DNA of 64,000 nucleotides from Candidatus Kurthia intestinigallinarum (GCF_003991225.1 NZ_JTFC01000036.1:1-64000), one strand, 5' to 3'; counted from the stretch's first letter, positions 7,918 through 17,525 are shown. Program-made: numbers and translations. The notes: generated from the letters alone by a model not told the origin.

Positions 7918-8703
7918 ATGAAGAACGACATTTTGGTAGAGCATGTAGATGTTGGCTATGAGAAAACAAAAATTGTACGTGATGTTTCTTTAAGTTTCAA
8001 AGAAGGCGAAATTACGACGATTATTGGACCGAATGGTTGCGGAAAATCGACGTTATTAAAGGCAATGACTCGTATTATTCCATATAGTAGCGGCTCGATT
8101 TATTTAGATGGTGCGGCTATTGCTAACTATAAAACAAAAGAGCTTGCTAAGCGCTTAGCAATTTTACCGCAAATTGCGGAAAATCCAGCAGGTTTAACAG
8201 TAGGAGAACTTGTGTCATATGGCCGCTTCCCGCATCAATCGGGTTTTTCAAAGCTGACGAATGAAGATTATGAAATCATTGACTGGGCACTTGAAGTAAC
8301 CAACACACTAGACTATAAATATCGTGAAGTAGATACCTTATCAGGTGGCCAGCGCCAACGTGTGTGGATTGCGATGGCACTTGCACAAAAAACCGATATT
8401 ATTTTCTTAGATGAGCCAACGACTTATTTAGATATGGCGCATCAGCTAGAAGTTTTACAGTTACTAAAAAAATTAAATGAAGAGCAAGGCCGCACCGTTA
8501 TTATGGTATTGCATGATTTAAATCATGCGGCGCGTTTTTCACATAACTTGATTGCTTTACGTAATGGGGAATTAGTGAAGCAAGGTAGTGTGGAGGAAAT
8601 GATGCAGCCGGAAATTCTTGCGAAAGTATTTAATATTGATGCAACAATTGTACGCGACCCAAAAACAGATAAGCCTGTCTGTTTATCATACGAACTAATT
8701 TAA
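7918..8703 (+). CDS. Iron-siderophore ABC transporter ATPase
   Basis: Cytoplasmic ATPase of 261 residues for the importer. Visible: Walker A GPNGCGKST near residue 38, Q-loop LPQIAENPAGLTV, signature LSGGQRQRVWIAMALAQ, Walker B IIFLDEPTTYLD, and the switch His in VLHDLNHAARF. This set is typical of FecE/FhuC/YusV ATPases. AAAGGAG lies upstream of the ATG. The stop overlaps the start region of the reductase gene, giving one operon of binding protein, ATPase and reductase. Confidence 0.92.
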   Translation: MKNDILVEHVDVGYEKTKIVRDVSLSFKEGEITTIIGPNGCGKSTLLKAMTRIIPYSSGSIYLDGAAIANYKTKELAKRLAILPQIAENPAGLTVGELVSYGRFPHQSGFSKLTNEDYEIIDWALEVTNTLDYKYREVDTLSGGQRQRVWIAMALAQKTDIIFLDEPTTYLDMAHQLEVLQLLKKLNEEQGRTVIMVLHDLNHAARFSHNLIALRNGELVKQGSVEEMMQPEILAKVFNIDATIVRDPKTDKPVCLSYELI

Positions 8704-8717
8704 TGAGGAGCGATTCG

Positions 8718-9743
8718 ATGGAATTATTTGATGTAACGATTGTTGGTGGAGGACCTGCTGGCTTATATAGCGCTTTTTATAGCGGTCTACGCGATTTGAA
8801 AACGAAAATTATTGAGTTTCAACCCACTTTAGGTGGTAAGGTTAATATTTTTCAAGAAAAAATGCTATGGGATGTCGGTGGTCAGCCACCAATCGTTGCA
8901 GCGCAGTTCGTCGAAAATCTTGTAGCACAAGCAAAGACATTTGATCCAACAATTTGTTTAGAAACAAAGGTGCAAAATGTGCGTAAAGAACAAGATTACT
9001 TCGTGATTGAAACAAATGATGGTGCACAGCATTATTCCAAAACAATTATTATCGCAACAGGTGGCGGCATTTATAAGCCGATTAAACTAGCAATCGATGG
9101 TGCTGAAAAATACGAAATGACAAATTTACATTATACGATTAAAGGCATCGAACGTTTCCGTAATCATGATGTATTAATTTCTGGTGGCGGTAATGGTGCT
9201 GTAGACTGGGCCGTTGAGCTTTTACCAATTGCGAAATCAGTGACATTAATTTACCGTAAAGAGGAATTGACGGCACATGAGGCGCAGGTGCGTAATCTAC
9301 GTGAAAATGGCGTGGAAATTATGCTAAATTCTGAGCTTGTATCCCTACAGTCAAATGAGCAAAAAACGGCGATTGAACAAGTGACTGTTTGTCAAAATGG
9401 TGATAATACAACGTTTAATATAGATGATGTTATTATTAGTCATGGGTATGATCGTGAAGTATCCCTTGAATTTGATGAAGACATTCGCCCGGAATGCAAA
9501 GATAATTATTATTTGCAAAGCATTGGCAAATGTCAAACAACAGTTCCAGGAATTTTTGGTGCAGGGGATATTGTCACATATGAGGATAAGGTGAATTTAT
9601 TGCTCGGCACATTCCAAGATGCAGTTCTTGCGGTGAATAGTGCGAAATTATATATGAACCCTGAAGCCAATAAAGTAGCAATGGTATCATCACATAATGA
9701 AAAATTTCGTGAGAAAAACCAAGAAATTTATGCAAATGTTTAA
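8718..9743 (+). CDS. Thioredoxin-reductase-like ferredoxin/flavodoxin-NADP reductase (YumC/YcgT type)
   Basis: FAD- and NADPH-binding protein of 341 residues. The FAD-binding VTIVGGGPAGLYSAFYSGL is at the N-terminus, the NADP-binding ISGGGNGAVDWAVEL lies near residue 158, and PGIFGAGDIVTYEDKVNLL is the C-terminal FAD motif. The redox CxxC of true thioredoxin reductase is absent, which places it with type 2 ferredoxin-NADP reductases. The ATG at 8718 follows TGAGGAG by 7 bases; an ATG at 8703 overlaps the ATPase stop. In Bacillus, YcgT is iron-regulated; here the operon suggests a role in reductive iron release from imported siderophore, which is inference. Confidence 0.88.
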   Translation: MELFDVTIVGGGPAGLYSAFYSGLRDLKTKIIEFQPTLGGKVNIFQEKMLWDVGGQPPIVAAQFVENLVAQAKTFDPTICLETKVQNVRKEQDYFVIETNDGAQHYSKTIIIATGGGIYKPIKLAIDGAEKYEMTNLHYTIKGIERFRNHDVLISGGGNGAVDWAVELLPIAKSVTLIYRKEELTAHEAQVRNLRENGVEIMLNSELVSLQSNEQKTAIEQVTVCQNGDNTTFNIDDVIISHGYDREVSLEFDEDIRPECKDNYYLQSIGKCQTTVPGIFGAGDIVTYEDKVNLLLGTFQDAVLAVNSAKLYMNPEANKVAMVSSHNEKFREKNQEIYANV

Positions 9744-9761
9744 AGGAAGTCGAAGAAAAGT

Positions 9762-9792
9762 AGAGAGCCTGAAGAAGCGGCTCTCTTTTTTT
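9762..9792 (+). terminator. Rho-independent terminator
   Basis: AGAGAGCC pairs with GGCTCTCT around a 9-base loop, followed by seven T. It ends the iron-uptake operon. Confidence 0.9.
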
Positions 9793-9896
9793 ATGAAAAA
9801 ATAAAAAATAGGCTCTTATTAATGATAAAAATTGTAAAAAATAACAAACAAAGGACGTGTTTTGGTATAATGCTGTTAAGTGAGGTGGATGGATAA

Positions 9897-11075
9897 ATGA
9901 AAAAAATGTATGGGGTTGCAGCATTATTAGCAACCACCCTTGTATTAACAGCATGTAATTCTGAAAAAGAAAAATCAAATGAAAGTCAGCAAGCAGCCCC
10001 GCAAGATGAGTCGATTCCTAAAGATTATAAAGAGGAAATCAAAAAATTAAGTGATGCTTCTTATGAGGATTCGCGTGCCAAAACAGATGCTTTAACAACC
10101 TATGCGCAAAGGTATACGAAGGCGTATGGCTCGGCCGTGGACAATCAAGGGAAAAAACTAAATGATTTCTTAGATTCTGTACTAGACAAGTCTTATACAA
10201 CAGGCTCGAATGGAGATATGGCGTTAAATTTCTTTGAGTCTTATTTTTTACAAGCATCGTCAACAAGTGAATGGAAAGATGATGCACCGGAGCTTGCTTT
10301 AGCAGAAACGTATCATGAGACGATACGGAGTAGTATTCGTTTGTCAGAGGCGATGCGCTTAAATGATAGTGAAGCGACTAAAAATGAAAAGCAAGAGCTC
10401 AAAAAGCTAAAGCAAACACTTGCAAGAGATGCGAAAAAATTAGGTACGGTAAAAGGCGACAAAGTATATTATCAGTTAGAGGGTAAGAAAAAAGAGCAGG
10501 CGAAAAAGGACAAAAAAGAAGCTTCTCTTGAAGAGAAAAAAGCACAGGCTGCAAAAGCGGAGAAAGTAACAGTAAAGCAACAGACACCTGTAGCGAACCC
10601 AAATGCGGCACAAAATGAGCCGTATCATTATGTAAATGGCTATGTCTATGTCAATACAGGAAAATCAAACGCTGGACTGTTTTTACGTACAGGCCCTAGC
10701 CAAACGAGTAGTAAGCGTCTAAGCAAATCTTTACCGAATGCGACTGGTATGACTTTACTCGGTCGTCAAGGCAACTGGTATGAGGTCTATGTTGATAGCT
10801 ATGGCGCCATGGGCTGGGTGCATAGTAGCTACGTGTCATCACAGCAACCTGTCGTTTCACAACCTTCACAATCTTCATTACCGAGTACAGTTGTTGTCAA
10901 TACAGGAAGTAGCACTCTAGTACTGCGTTCTGGACCAGGAAAGGGCTATAGTAAAGTTACGTCACTTGAAAATGGTACCTATTTGTATGTAACGGATTCA
11001 GTGGATGGTTGGTATGAAGTATATGATACAGTTAGTGGTAGCACTGGCTGGGTATCGAAGCAATTTGTAAGATAA
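9897..11075 (+). CDS. Lipoprotein with two bacterial SH3 domains
   Basis: Cell-envelope lipoprotein of 392 residues. The signal peptide ends in LTAC with Cys20. Residues 25-190 are a helical, charged domain without recognised family; residues 190-225 are a Lys/Glu/Ala-rich, coiled-coil-like linker. Two SH3b domains follow: one from about 240 (YVNTGKSNAGLFLRTGPSQTS ... GWVHSSYV) and one from about 330 (VVNTGSSTLVLRSGPGKGYS ... GWVSKQFV). SH3b domains of this kind bind peptidoglycan or wall peptides. No catalytic domain is visible, so a binding or scaffolding role is likely. Confidence 0.8.
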   Translation: MKKMYGVAALLATTLVLTACNSEKEKSNESQQAAPQDESIPKDYKEEIKKLSDASYEDSRAKTDALTTYAQRYTKAYGSAVDNQGKKLNDFLDSVLDKSYTTGSNGDMALNFFESYFLQASSTSEWKDDAPELALAETYHETIRSSIRLSEAMRLNDSEATKNEKQELKKLKQTLARDAKKLGTVKGDKVYYQLEGKKKEQAKKDKKEASLEEKKAQAAKAEKVTVKQQTPVANPNAAQNEPYHYVNGYVYVNTGKSNAGLFLRTGPSQTSSKRLSKSLPNATGMTLLGRQGNWYEVYVDSYGAMGWVHSSYVSSQQPVVSQPSQSSLPSTVVVNTGSSTLVLRSGPGKGYSKVTSLENGTYLYVTDSVDGWYEVYDTVSGSTGWVSKQFVR

Positions 11076-11117
11076 TCAAAAAACACCACTTCCAATGGGA
11101 GCGGTATTTTTTGATTA
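11074..11117. terminator. Bidirectional terminator
   Basis: AATCAAAAAACACC pairs with GGTATTTTTTGATT around an imperfect GC core. It lies between the convergent lipoprotein and CAP-domain genes and overlaps the stop region of the latter. Confidence 0.75.
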
Positions 11118-12392
11118 TTTTGTAACAACTTTAATTTTCTTCGTTTGATGATGCACTTTATTCGTTACGGTTACGTAGGCAGTACCCTTTTTCAACGATT
11201 TAAATGTATAATTGCTAACTTTTTTTAATGATTTTGTATTGCTAACTGTTAAATCAACATTTGCACTATTTGTGAAATCTAAACGTTTTAAATTGCTAAA
11301 TGTATATGATTTTCCTTTTTTCAACGTGATTTTCGTTGGATAGCTTGGTTTTGCAAATGAATCTTCTAAATCAAAGAAACGAACCTTATAGCTAATCTTG
11401 GTGGCTTTGTTATTTTTCAATAAGCCCGAAATTTTAATGGTATACACTTCATTATCCTTAAATTTAAAATCGCCTAATTTAGCATGCCATACAATCGCAT
11501 TCATATAACCATATCCTGATGAGCTGACACTATAATGCTGGCCATCCTTTAAATTTTTTGAATCAATTGTTACGGATTTCTTACTCGTTTTCATCGTGAT
11601 TTTAACACGATCTGAAATCGTATAATTTTTGCCGAGTGATACAGAGAATGGGGTATCTTGTGTCATTAATTGAATAGGCATACGCTGAGCAGGCCATGCG
11701 ATTTTAGCATTGCTATAATTTTTTTCAGCAAGCCCCCAGCCCCCTGGTTCCTGTAAATCTTTTTTTGACCAATTATAATAGCCAGGTAGTTGTTGATGGA
11801 CAGCTGCTTTATTATCAAAAACATATGTATCTGTATAACTACCAACTTTACCAAAGCCGATTGAGCGCATAGAAGGGTTTAACAACCATTTACGGTGACC
11901 AATGGCGGTCTTATTACTACCACTGTCAATCATGTAGCCATTTAAAATCGATTGCTGGATATTGTAATACCCAACGCCGATATTACTAGCAAGTCCAGCA
12001 AATGCACCTTTTTTATACGTTTTACTTGTACTGGACATCCCTTGTGGCACTGGAATTTGGTGCGCCAGCTGATTGTTTCTGTTCATTAAAAATGCAGCAT
12101 TTTGTGCTAAGTTTGAGAAGTTTTTATTCTCTTTGACTTGTGGTAAATCTGTTAAATAACGTACTAGATTTACGGAATTCAGCGCCGCGGTGTTCTCTGT
12201 TTTGCCGACTTTCGTTGAAGTTGGGGGCGTTACATATTTTTGAGGCTGTGATTTCGCAAGCGGATGCTTCACAATAAATTTCGCAATACTGCTCTCCGAT
12301 GGGATGTCCCCTGTAATGCTTTCTGCTGATGCAGAAGATGCAGCGACTAACATAGAGGCTGCAAATGATAAACTAATAATCCATTTTTTCAT
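11115..12392 (-). CDS. Secreted CAP-domain (SCP/PR-1-like) protein
   Basis: Secreted protein of 425 residues. The signal peptide runs from MKKWIISLSFAASML to a likely cleavage after ASA near residue 24. The CAP domain lies at about 65-220: ALNSVNLVRYLTDLP, NNQLAHQIP and the motif TAIGHRKWLLNPSMRSIGFG, which matches the conserved GHR...LLNP...G.G block of this family. The rest is beta-rich, with an Ig-like C-terminus. The ATG at 12392 is chosen because TAGGAG precedes it and the signal peptide starts there; an upstream in-frame start at 12446 adds an unlikely extension. Function of bacterial CAP proteins is mostly unknown. Confidence 0.85.
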   Translation of the reverse strand: MKKWIISLSFAASMLVAASSASAESITGDIPSESSIAKFIVKHPLAKSQPQKYVTPPTSTKVGKTENTAALNSVNLVRYLTDLPQVKENKNFSNLAQNAAFLMNRNNQLAHQIPVPQGMSSTSKTYKKGAFAGLASNIGVGYYNIQQSILNGYMIDSGSNKTAIGHRKWLLNPSMRSIGFGKVGSYTDTYVFDNKAAVHQQLPGYYNWSKKDLQEPGGWGLAEKNYSNAKIAWPAQRMPIQLMTQDTPFSVSLGKNYTISDRVKITMKTSKKSVTIDSKNLKDGQHYSVSSSGYGYMNAIVWHAKLGDFKFKDNEVYTIKISGLLKNNKATKISYKVRFFDLEDSFAKPSYPTKITLKKGKSYTFSNLKRLDFTNSANVDLTVSNTKSLKKVSNYTFKSLKKGTAYVTVTNKVHHQTKKIKVVTK

Positions 12393-12663
12393 ATTCTTCA
12401 CTCCTATCAAAAGTGTATCAAAATGATATAGTAGAAGAATGAGCATGAACGATTATTCTTTTTTTAAGCGTTCAGACTTAAAGTGGTATTCCCTTTTGTG
12501 TGAATCGACAGTACTCACATAAAATTTTGTTAGCAGTGGATAATAATAACATGCCAAATTTAATGATAAATTGTTAATTATTGTGTTAATTGGCAGGTTA
12601 TCTTTTTTTATGGAATTTAGTCGATAGTCTTGTTATGCTAGTAACGAAGTGAGGGATTAATAA
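12393..12663. other. Divergent intergenic region
   Basis: This 271-base AT-rich gap separates the divergent CAP-domain and membrane-protein genes and must hold both promoters. TTATGCTA near 12634 may be a -10 for the downstream gene. No RNA or repeat was recognised. Confidence 0.4.
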
Positions 12664-13077
12664 ATGAAAGAAAAATTCGCAATTTCTGCGAGCCTCTTTG
12701 TGGTAGCACTCCTTTTTATTGGGGTAGGAGTGATTGAATTTTTTGCCTTAAAAATTTTAGGTTTGCAATATACATCCTTATGGATGGGTATATTATTCAT
12801 TGTATTATATGGTGTATTTGATTTTATTATTGCCTTTTTTATTGGTGCGATTCCAAGTGTATTAGTGGAACTCGAACTATTAGAAAAACAATATCAGGCA
12901 GGACTTGATTTCGTCATTGATTACATATTAGCTTTATGTTTAATTGGGCTATTGGATGCCTTTATGCCATCAATTTCTATTACATTGTATGGCACGTGTA
13001 TTTTTGCGCTCGTAACGGCAATCATTCATTACAAGATGAATATTCATGATGATGTAGAATCTTCATCAAAAGCTTAA
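12664..13077 (+). CDS. Four-helix membrane protein, possibly YrvL-like
   Basis: Integral membrane protein of 137 residues with four hydrophobic segments at about 8-30, 40-62, 80-100 and 103-122 and a short charged C-terminal tail. Size and helix pattern resemble the YrvL regulatory family of Bacillales, a negative regulator of an extracytoplasmic sigma factor in B. subtilis, but the match is from memory and weak. GTGAGGG lies upstream of the start. Confidence 0.6.
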   Translation: MKEKFAISASLFVVALLFIGVGVIEFFALKILGLQYTSLWMGILFIVLYGVFDFIIAFFIGAIPSVLVELELLEKQYQAGLDFVIDYILALCLIGLLDAFMPSISITLYGTCIFALVTAIIHYKMNIHDDVESSSKA

Positions 13078-13128
13078 TGAATACAACCTCCTTTTATGGT
13101 AAAATATTACATAATGGGAGGTGTTTTT

Positions 13129-13437
13129 ATGAATAAATGGCTGAAGAGCATTGTGTTTGTAGGAATAGGTGGCTTATTATTCTTTACGGTGAATTATTTG
13201 TTTTTCCATAGTGAAGGACAGATGAGGACGAGCATCACACAAGAAAATATTGTGCAAAAGAATGATACGTACTATTTAGTCGTCGATGATGAGTCATATG
13301 AAATCGACGAGCAATTTCAAAAGCGTATTGATACAACGGATACGATTGAATATGATATAGATTATACATATAATTCGCTGTTCCAACGTGGCAAAATTGT
13401 AGAGCTCCATAAAATTGGAACAAATTATAACAAATAA
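13129..13437 (+). CDS. Small membrane-anchored hypothetical protein
   Basis: A 102-residue protein with one N-terminal hydrophobic anchor (IVFVGIGGLLFFTVNYLFF) and an outward-facing acidic, beta-rich domain. GGGAGGTG lies 5 bases before the ATG at 13129, which decides the start over an in-frame ATG at 13096. It may be co-transcribed with the upstream membrane protein. Function unknown. Confidence 0.7.
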   Translation: MNKWLKSIVFVGIGGLLFFTVNYLFFHSEGQMRTSITQENIVQKNDTYYLVVDDESYEIDEQFQKRIDTTDTIEYDIDYTYNSLFQRGKIVELHKIGTNYNK

Positions 13438-13475
13438 AAAACGAGAAGCGGCTACTTGTGCGCTTCTCGTTTTTG
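13436..13475. terminator. Bidirectional terminator
   Basis: ACGAGAAGCG pairs with CGCTTCTCGT around a 10-base loop; T-runs follow on both strands. It serves the gene ending at 13437 and the decayed gene on the other strand. Confidence 0.85.
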
Positions 13476-13477
13476 CT

Positions 13478-13752
13478 TTATAGCCAGGATTGATAATGTC
13501 GATTCCCATAAATATAAAGCTTTTGTGTCGCAATAATCCGTTCGATTAAGATAATAATGCTTTTAAAAATAGCATATGATGCGACAGATGCTTGTTCTTT
13601 TTTACCGTGTCACGGTTTGCTCAACAGCTATAAATTGTAATTGACTAGCTGTTGTGGGTGAATGCTCCGCAATGGTTTGATAGTACGCATGACTAAGCAT
13701 TAAAAAATACGAAAAAAAGAGCAAGATCGTTGTTCAACGTTTCAAAAAACAT
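13478..13752 (-). pseudogene. Decayed small gene with two single-base frameshifts
   Basis: On the minus strand an ATG at 13752 preceded by AAGGAGAA opens MFFETLNNDLALF, then a run of seven T (13712-13718 on the plus strand) throws the frame. Removing one T gives SYFLMLSHAYYQTIAEHS and on to AVEQTVT. A second single-base excess near 13604-13612 must be removed to continue as GKKEQASVASYAIFKS, IERIIATQKLYIYGN and HYQSWL, then TAA. The total would be about 90 residues, matching the spacing to the shared terminator. Codons in all three pieces look like real coding sequence. Family unknown; sequencing error in the homopolymer is possible. Confidence 0.6.
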
Positions 13753-13803
13753 TTCTCCTTCAGATGGTGATACATATATGTACGTTTAAAAAGTAAAAAA
13801 GTT

Positions 13804-14256
13804 TCAATTTAATACATTGCGTGGAGGCATTGTATCATTATCATCATCTGGTAATTTCAAATAGCGTTTTAAATCACTAGCCGCACTGTTTAAAGTTTGT
13901 TGGATACGCTTGCCTAGCTTTAAAATCGCTGGTGTAATATCACTTTCTTGCCAAATCGTTAACAAATGCTGCTGGAAAGCAACATAGCCAATAAAATCCA
14001 TCATTCGGTTTTGCACCGACTTATAAATGATTCTTTGACTCGCATCATCTGTCATTTCATTATGTAATAGTGTTAGTTCAAAGCAAAAATCAAGCATTTG
14101 CTCACACTTCTCTAAGGTCGCTTTGTATTGTTGCAGGGCATACCAGCTTTGAGACGTTAAATACACCTCACCCATTTTTTTTTGTAAGTTTTCGCGTGCT
14201 TTATGTATGTCATTCATAAGATGTTGCATTGCGTCAATGTGGCTTCCAAACGTCAT
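13804..14256 (-). CDS. Hypothetical helical protein, 150 aa
   Basis: Soluble, almost entirely helical product with heptad-like spacing (MQHLMNDIHKARENLQKKMG and LEKCEQMLDFCFELTLLHNE), so a coiled coil or helical bundle is likely. No signal peptide or recognised family. GAGGTG lies 6 bases before the ATG. It is divergent from the large surface-protein gene. Function unknown. Confidence 0.6.
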   Translation of the reverse strand: MTFGSHIDAMQHLMNDIHKARENLQKKMGEVYLTSQSWYALQQYKATLEKCEQMLDFCFELTLLHNEMTDDASQRIIYKSVQNRMMDFIGYVAFQQHLLTIWQESDITPAILKLGKRIQQTLNSAASDLKRYLKLPDDDNDTMPPRNVLN

Positions 14257-14496
14257 ATTATCACCTCACTATATCGCTATTATAACAAGCATTTCGGCAA
14301 AATCACATAAAAAGCTTGTCCTTTTTTATACCCTTTCTCATACGTGATTAGACATACTATCTTTTCATGTATCTATTAATAAAATAAGTATTAAAGACTA
14401 TCTATTGTATGGAACCTTGTCATCTTGTCCGCAAATAGAGGATATTTTACAATAAAATAAAATATTAAATCTTATACAAAATAGGGAGGTGTTTTT

Positions 14497-17115
14497 ATGA
14501 AATGGAAAAGACTCATCGCTTCTACCACATTAGCCTTTATGATGTCATCAACAATCACCTTACAGCCTGCGCAAGCTGCAACGTACCAATTGAAAAATGG
14601 TGTATTGATTGATGCACCGACGAAAAAAGTAGTAAAAGGATATGCACTCTACAAAGGGAAATTGTATAAGGACGGCAAATTAAATAAAGGATATGTTTAT
14701 TGGAATAACAAATTGTATCGTAATAGTGTATTAAATACGGGCTATGCCATTGTTGGCGAAGGAAATTTAATGCGTCTTTATTATGGTACACAGCTAAAAA
14801 GTGGTACGAAAAAAGCGCGTAATAACACGCTTCTATTTAAAAATGGCTTTTTAGCGCAAGGGAATGTACAGACAAAGGACTTACAGTATTTATATGTGGA
14901 TGGTCGTTTAAGTAGCGCGGATGAAAAGGTATATCAAAAAGCGGGCCTCTCCTATTTATATGAAAAAGGCCATTTATCGACAGGTGAAAAAATGGATGCT
15001 ACAAAGCAGTATTTATTTAAAGATGGCAAGTTAGATACTGCGGCACCGATACAACTAAGAGATGGTCATTTATTTGTAGAGGGTCGTGCACCACAAGGAA
15101 ACTATCTATATGAAGGAACACTTTATTTTTATGGTAAGGTAAGCCAAGAATTAACGGATTATAAAGGCCTTTACTATTATAAGGACGGCAAGCTTGCGGA
15201 TGGTGATGCGAGCCCGTACCCAGTGAAATTCAATCAAGGCGTGCCTATAGTGACGATTGACTCGGTTTCGATGCTTGATTTGAATCGTCTTCAAGTGCTT
15301 GGAGAAGATACGAGTTGGTTATTGAAAGAACAAATTCGGGTGAATGGGAAAAATGTAAAGGGCAAAGGTTATATACAAAGTGAAGAGGATAATTCTGTTT
15401 GGTTATTGAATACACCTGTAGCACTCGATGAAGACATTGCCATTCAAATTGGTAATCAAAGCTTTACGTTAAACTATGATTTAACGCAGGCGAGTTTAGC
15501 ACTTGCGAATGATACATTTGAGCCGGGTGAGGAAAATACGTTGGCGTTGCAGATTGGTGCTACTCAAAAGAGTGTCAAGGAGTGGAAAGAAGTGGGCTAT
15601 GATATAAAATTTACAGCACAGCAAGCAATCTTTCCGGAAGGCACCACCTCGACAACAGGGGAACTTGCTACGACGAACAAAGGGGTGTACCCACTTCATG
15701 TAAGTGTCGAGAAGAATGGAAAGAAGCGCGAGCTAGATACGAAAATTCGTTTTACTGCTTACAATCCAAAAGAGGAAGTAGCAACAGATGAAATTTATCT
15801 AAAAGTTCGACAAGATTACTACAACTATCAAATGACACCAACTAAAACATTAGTTGTCGGTGAACTAGGCTATGTTTCTACTGCACAGTTTGCTAACCCA
15901 GGGTTCCGTGTGAATGGTGCAAATCTAACCTATACAAGCTCGGATACGTCTGTTATTTCATTCCGTGACGAGGATCTACAGGACGCTAGTAGTGAAGATT
16001 CACTGCCTATTATTGCACCGCATTTAGTAGCGAAAAAGGCAGGGAAAGCAAAAATCACAGTGAAGGCTGGGAACTATACACAATCCTTTACAGTGAATGT
16101 GGTGGATAGTAAGCGGAAGCTAACAACGATTACGGCACCGAAAACGTATAAGGCCTATATAGAGAAGGATATTAATCCACTCGCTGTTCCGGGGCTTCGT
16201 GCAACACAAAAAGATCAGTATGGGGACCCGTATTATAAAGCTTCAAGTAAATCGACAATCCAATATCCAAAGACAATTCCATTCCGCTACGCACCGATAA
16301 AAACATTTACAGGCGCTGAAGTGTATACGTCATTAACACCAACAACTGCTGGTCAAAAAGGAACAATTTATTATAAAAATGCGAGTGGGAAAACACTTGC
16401 ACAGACAGCACTGACGACGAGTAAGCTTCCAGCAAAGGTGGAAATCGACTTTAATAATTTAAATGATTTAACATGGCACTATGAAGATGTGAATGGAAAA
16501 TACGCGGGTGAGGTACCAAAAGCAGATGTTAGTGGCTATAAAGTACGCTATAATCCAGCGATGCTATCGATTGATGGTGAGACAACTGGTGAGTATACGA
16601 TTGGACGTATTAACTATGCACCAGTGACATTTTTACGAAATGGCTATACAACGGTTTATATTTACGATAAAAATGATAAATTAATTCGTACGCGAACAAT
16701 TTATAGCCCGGCAACGAGACCGGCAATTACAAGCATTGATACAAAAGATGTACCCACATTAACAGCTCCGGCAACAATCGGCTATAAGGATGTACTTTAT
16801 ACGTCAGAGGAAGCCGGGAAAGATCCAAAAGTGGAACGCTTTACACTATCTCAAAATAGTAATGCGACGGTTCGAATGACTCAAAAAGCGCGTGAATGGG
16901 CAGATGCAGAGGAATATGAAAATACCGTTCAAGCAGGTGATTTGTATTTGGACTATGATGAAAATGGCAAATTTTCAACAGGGGATAGACCGGTTCTAAC
17001 AGTAACAGCAGACAATGCTACAGACTATGCGCTCAATAAATGGCAAATCAACGAAAAAGATACAATCTATATTCGCTATGGTAATGTCATTGAAAAAGAA
17101 ATAAAAATTAATTAA
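14497..17115 (+). CDS. Large secreted surface protein with N-terminal YKGKLY-type repeats
   Basis: Exported protein of 872 residues. The signal peptide ends after QPAQAA near residue 28. Residues 30-235 carry short degenerate repeats of the type LYKDGKLNKGY, LFKDGKL and LYYYKDGKL, resembling choline-binding-like or wall-associated repeats. The middle and C-terminal parts are beta-rich; a BIG2-like Ig domain lies near 455-545 (SSDTSVISF ... KAGKAKITVKAGNYTQSFTV). No LPxTG, SLH or enzyme motif is seen, so it may be retained by the repeats or released. GGGAGGTG lies before the ATG. Stands alone, with a 240-base promoter region upstream holding nothing recognisable. Confidence 0.75.
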   Translation: MKWKRLIASTTLAFMMSSTITLQPAQAATYQLKNGVLIDAPTKKVVKGYALYKGKLYKDGKLNKGYVYWNNKLYRNSVLNTGYAIVGEGNLMRLYYGTQLKSGTKKARNNTLLFKNGFLAQGNVQTKDLQYLYVDGRLSSADEKVYQKAGLSYLYEKGHLSTGEKMDATKQYLFKDGKLDTAAPIQLRDGHLFVEGRAPQGNYLYEGTLYFYGKVSQELTDYKGLYYYKDGKLADGDASPYPVKFNQGVPIVTIDSVSMLDLNRLQVLGEDTSWLLKEQIRVNGKNVKGKGYIQSEEDNSVWLLNTPVALDEDIAIQIGNQSFTLNYDLTQASLALANDTFEPGEENTLALQIGATQKSVKEWKEVGYDIKFTAQQAIFPEGTTSTTGELATTNKGVYPLHVSVEKNGKKRELDTKIRFTAYNPKEEVATDEIYLKVRQDYYNYQMTPTKTLVVGELGYVSTAQFANPGFRVNGANLTYTSSDTSVISFRDEDLQDASSEDSLPIIAPHLVAKKAGKAKITVKAGNYTQSFTVNVVDSKRKLTTITAPKTYKAYIEKDINPLAVPGLRATQKDQYGDPYYKASSKSTIQYPKTIPFRYAPIKTFTGAEVYTSLTPTTAGQKGTIYYKNASGKTLAQTALTTSKLPAKVEIDFNNLNDLTWHYEDVNGKYAGEVPKADVSGYKVRYNPAMLSIDGETTGEYTIGRINYAPVTFLRNGYTTVYIYDKNDKLIRTRTIYSPATRPAITSIDTKDVPTLTAPATIGYKDVLYTSEEAGKDPKVERFTLSQNSNATVRMTQKAREWADAEEYENTVQAGDLYLDYDENGKFSTGDRPVLTVTADNATDYALNKWQINEKDTIYIRYGNVIEKEIKIN

Positions 17116-17266
17116 ATACGAAGGAATGAAGTCATTTATGTGCATGATTTAGTCGTAAATACCGAAATTGTTTAGAAAAATAAAAATATTATGACAAATT
17201 ATATTGACATAAAAACAACATTCCTGTATATTTAGTCTCATAAATTAGAATAAATGCCTCACAGCT

Positions 17267-17525
17267 TCGTGAGGTAGAGGCGCGATAAGTCAAGATACAA
17301 TCGATGAGCTAGAGAAGAGTTATGAAACGATTGATGAGGGACTATCGCCGAAGTGCATGACGATTTCTCAACATCATGTGCTGGGTCTGCAGTGAACAAT
17401 TGCAGGACTGTCTCGCTTGAGTTTCCACCTTAAGTGAGTTGTGCTATCTCAATTTGGAATGTTGTGAGGATTCTGGGACTAAAGATAATTTAGGGACCTG
17501 AGTTTACCTCAGGTCCTTTTTTGTT
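17267..17525 (+). promoter_or_regulatory. Lysine riboswitch (L-box) with expression-platform terminator
   Basis: The leader carries the L-box core in order: GAGGTAGAGGCGCGA (17271-17285), GTCAAGATA, GGGACTATCGCCGAAG (17338-17353), GTGCTGGGTCTGCAGT, CTGTC and the closing GTGCTATCTCA (17441-17451). These match the conserved elements of Bacillus lysine aptamers. A terminator follows: GGACCTGAG (17494-17502) pairs with CTCAGGTCC (17508-17516), then TTTTTT. Lysine binding should promote termination, so the downstream transporter is predicted to be induced when lysine is scarce. Confidence 0.9.

Noticed and set aside
13294-13533. 79-residue minus-strand open frame
   Set aside because: It runs antisense through the small membrane protein gene and the terminator; its upstream codons are better explained by another frame of the decayed gene.
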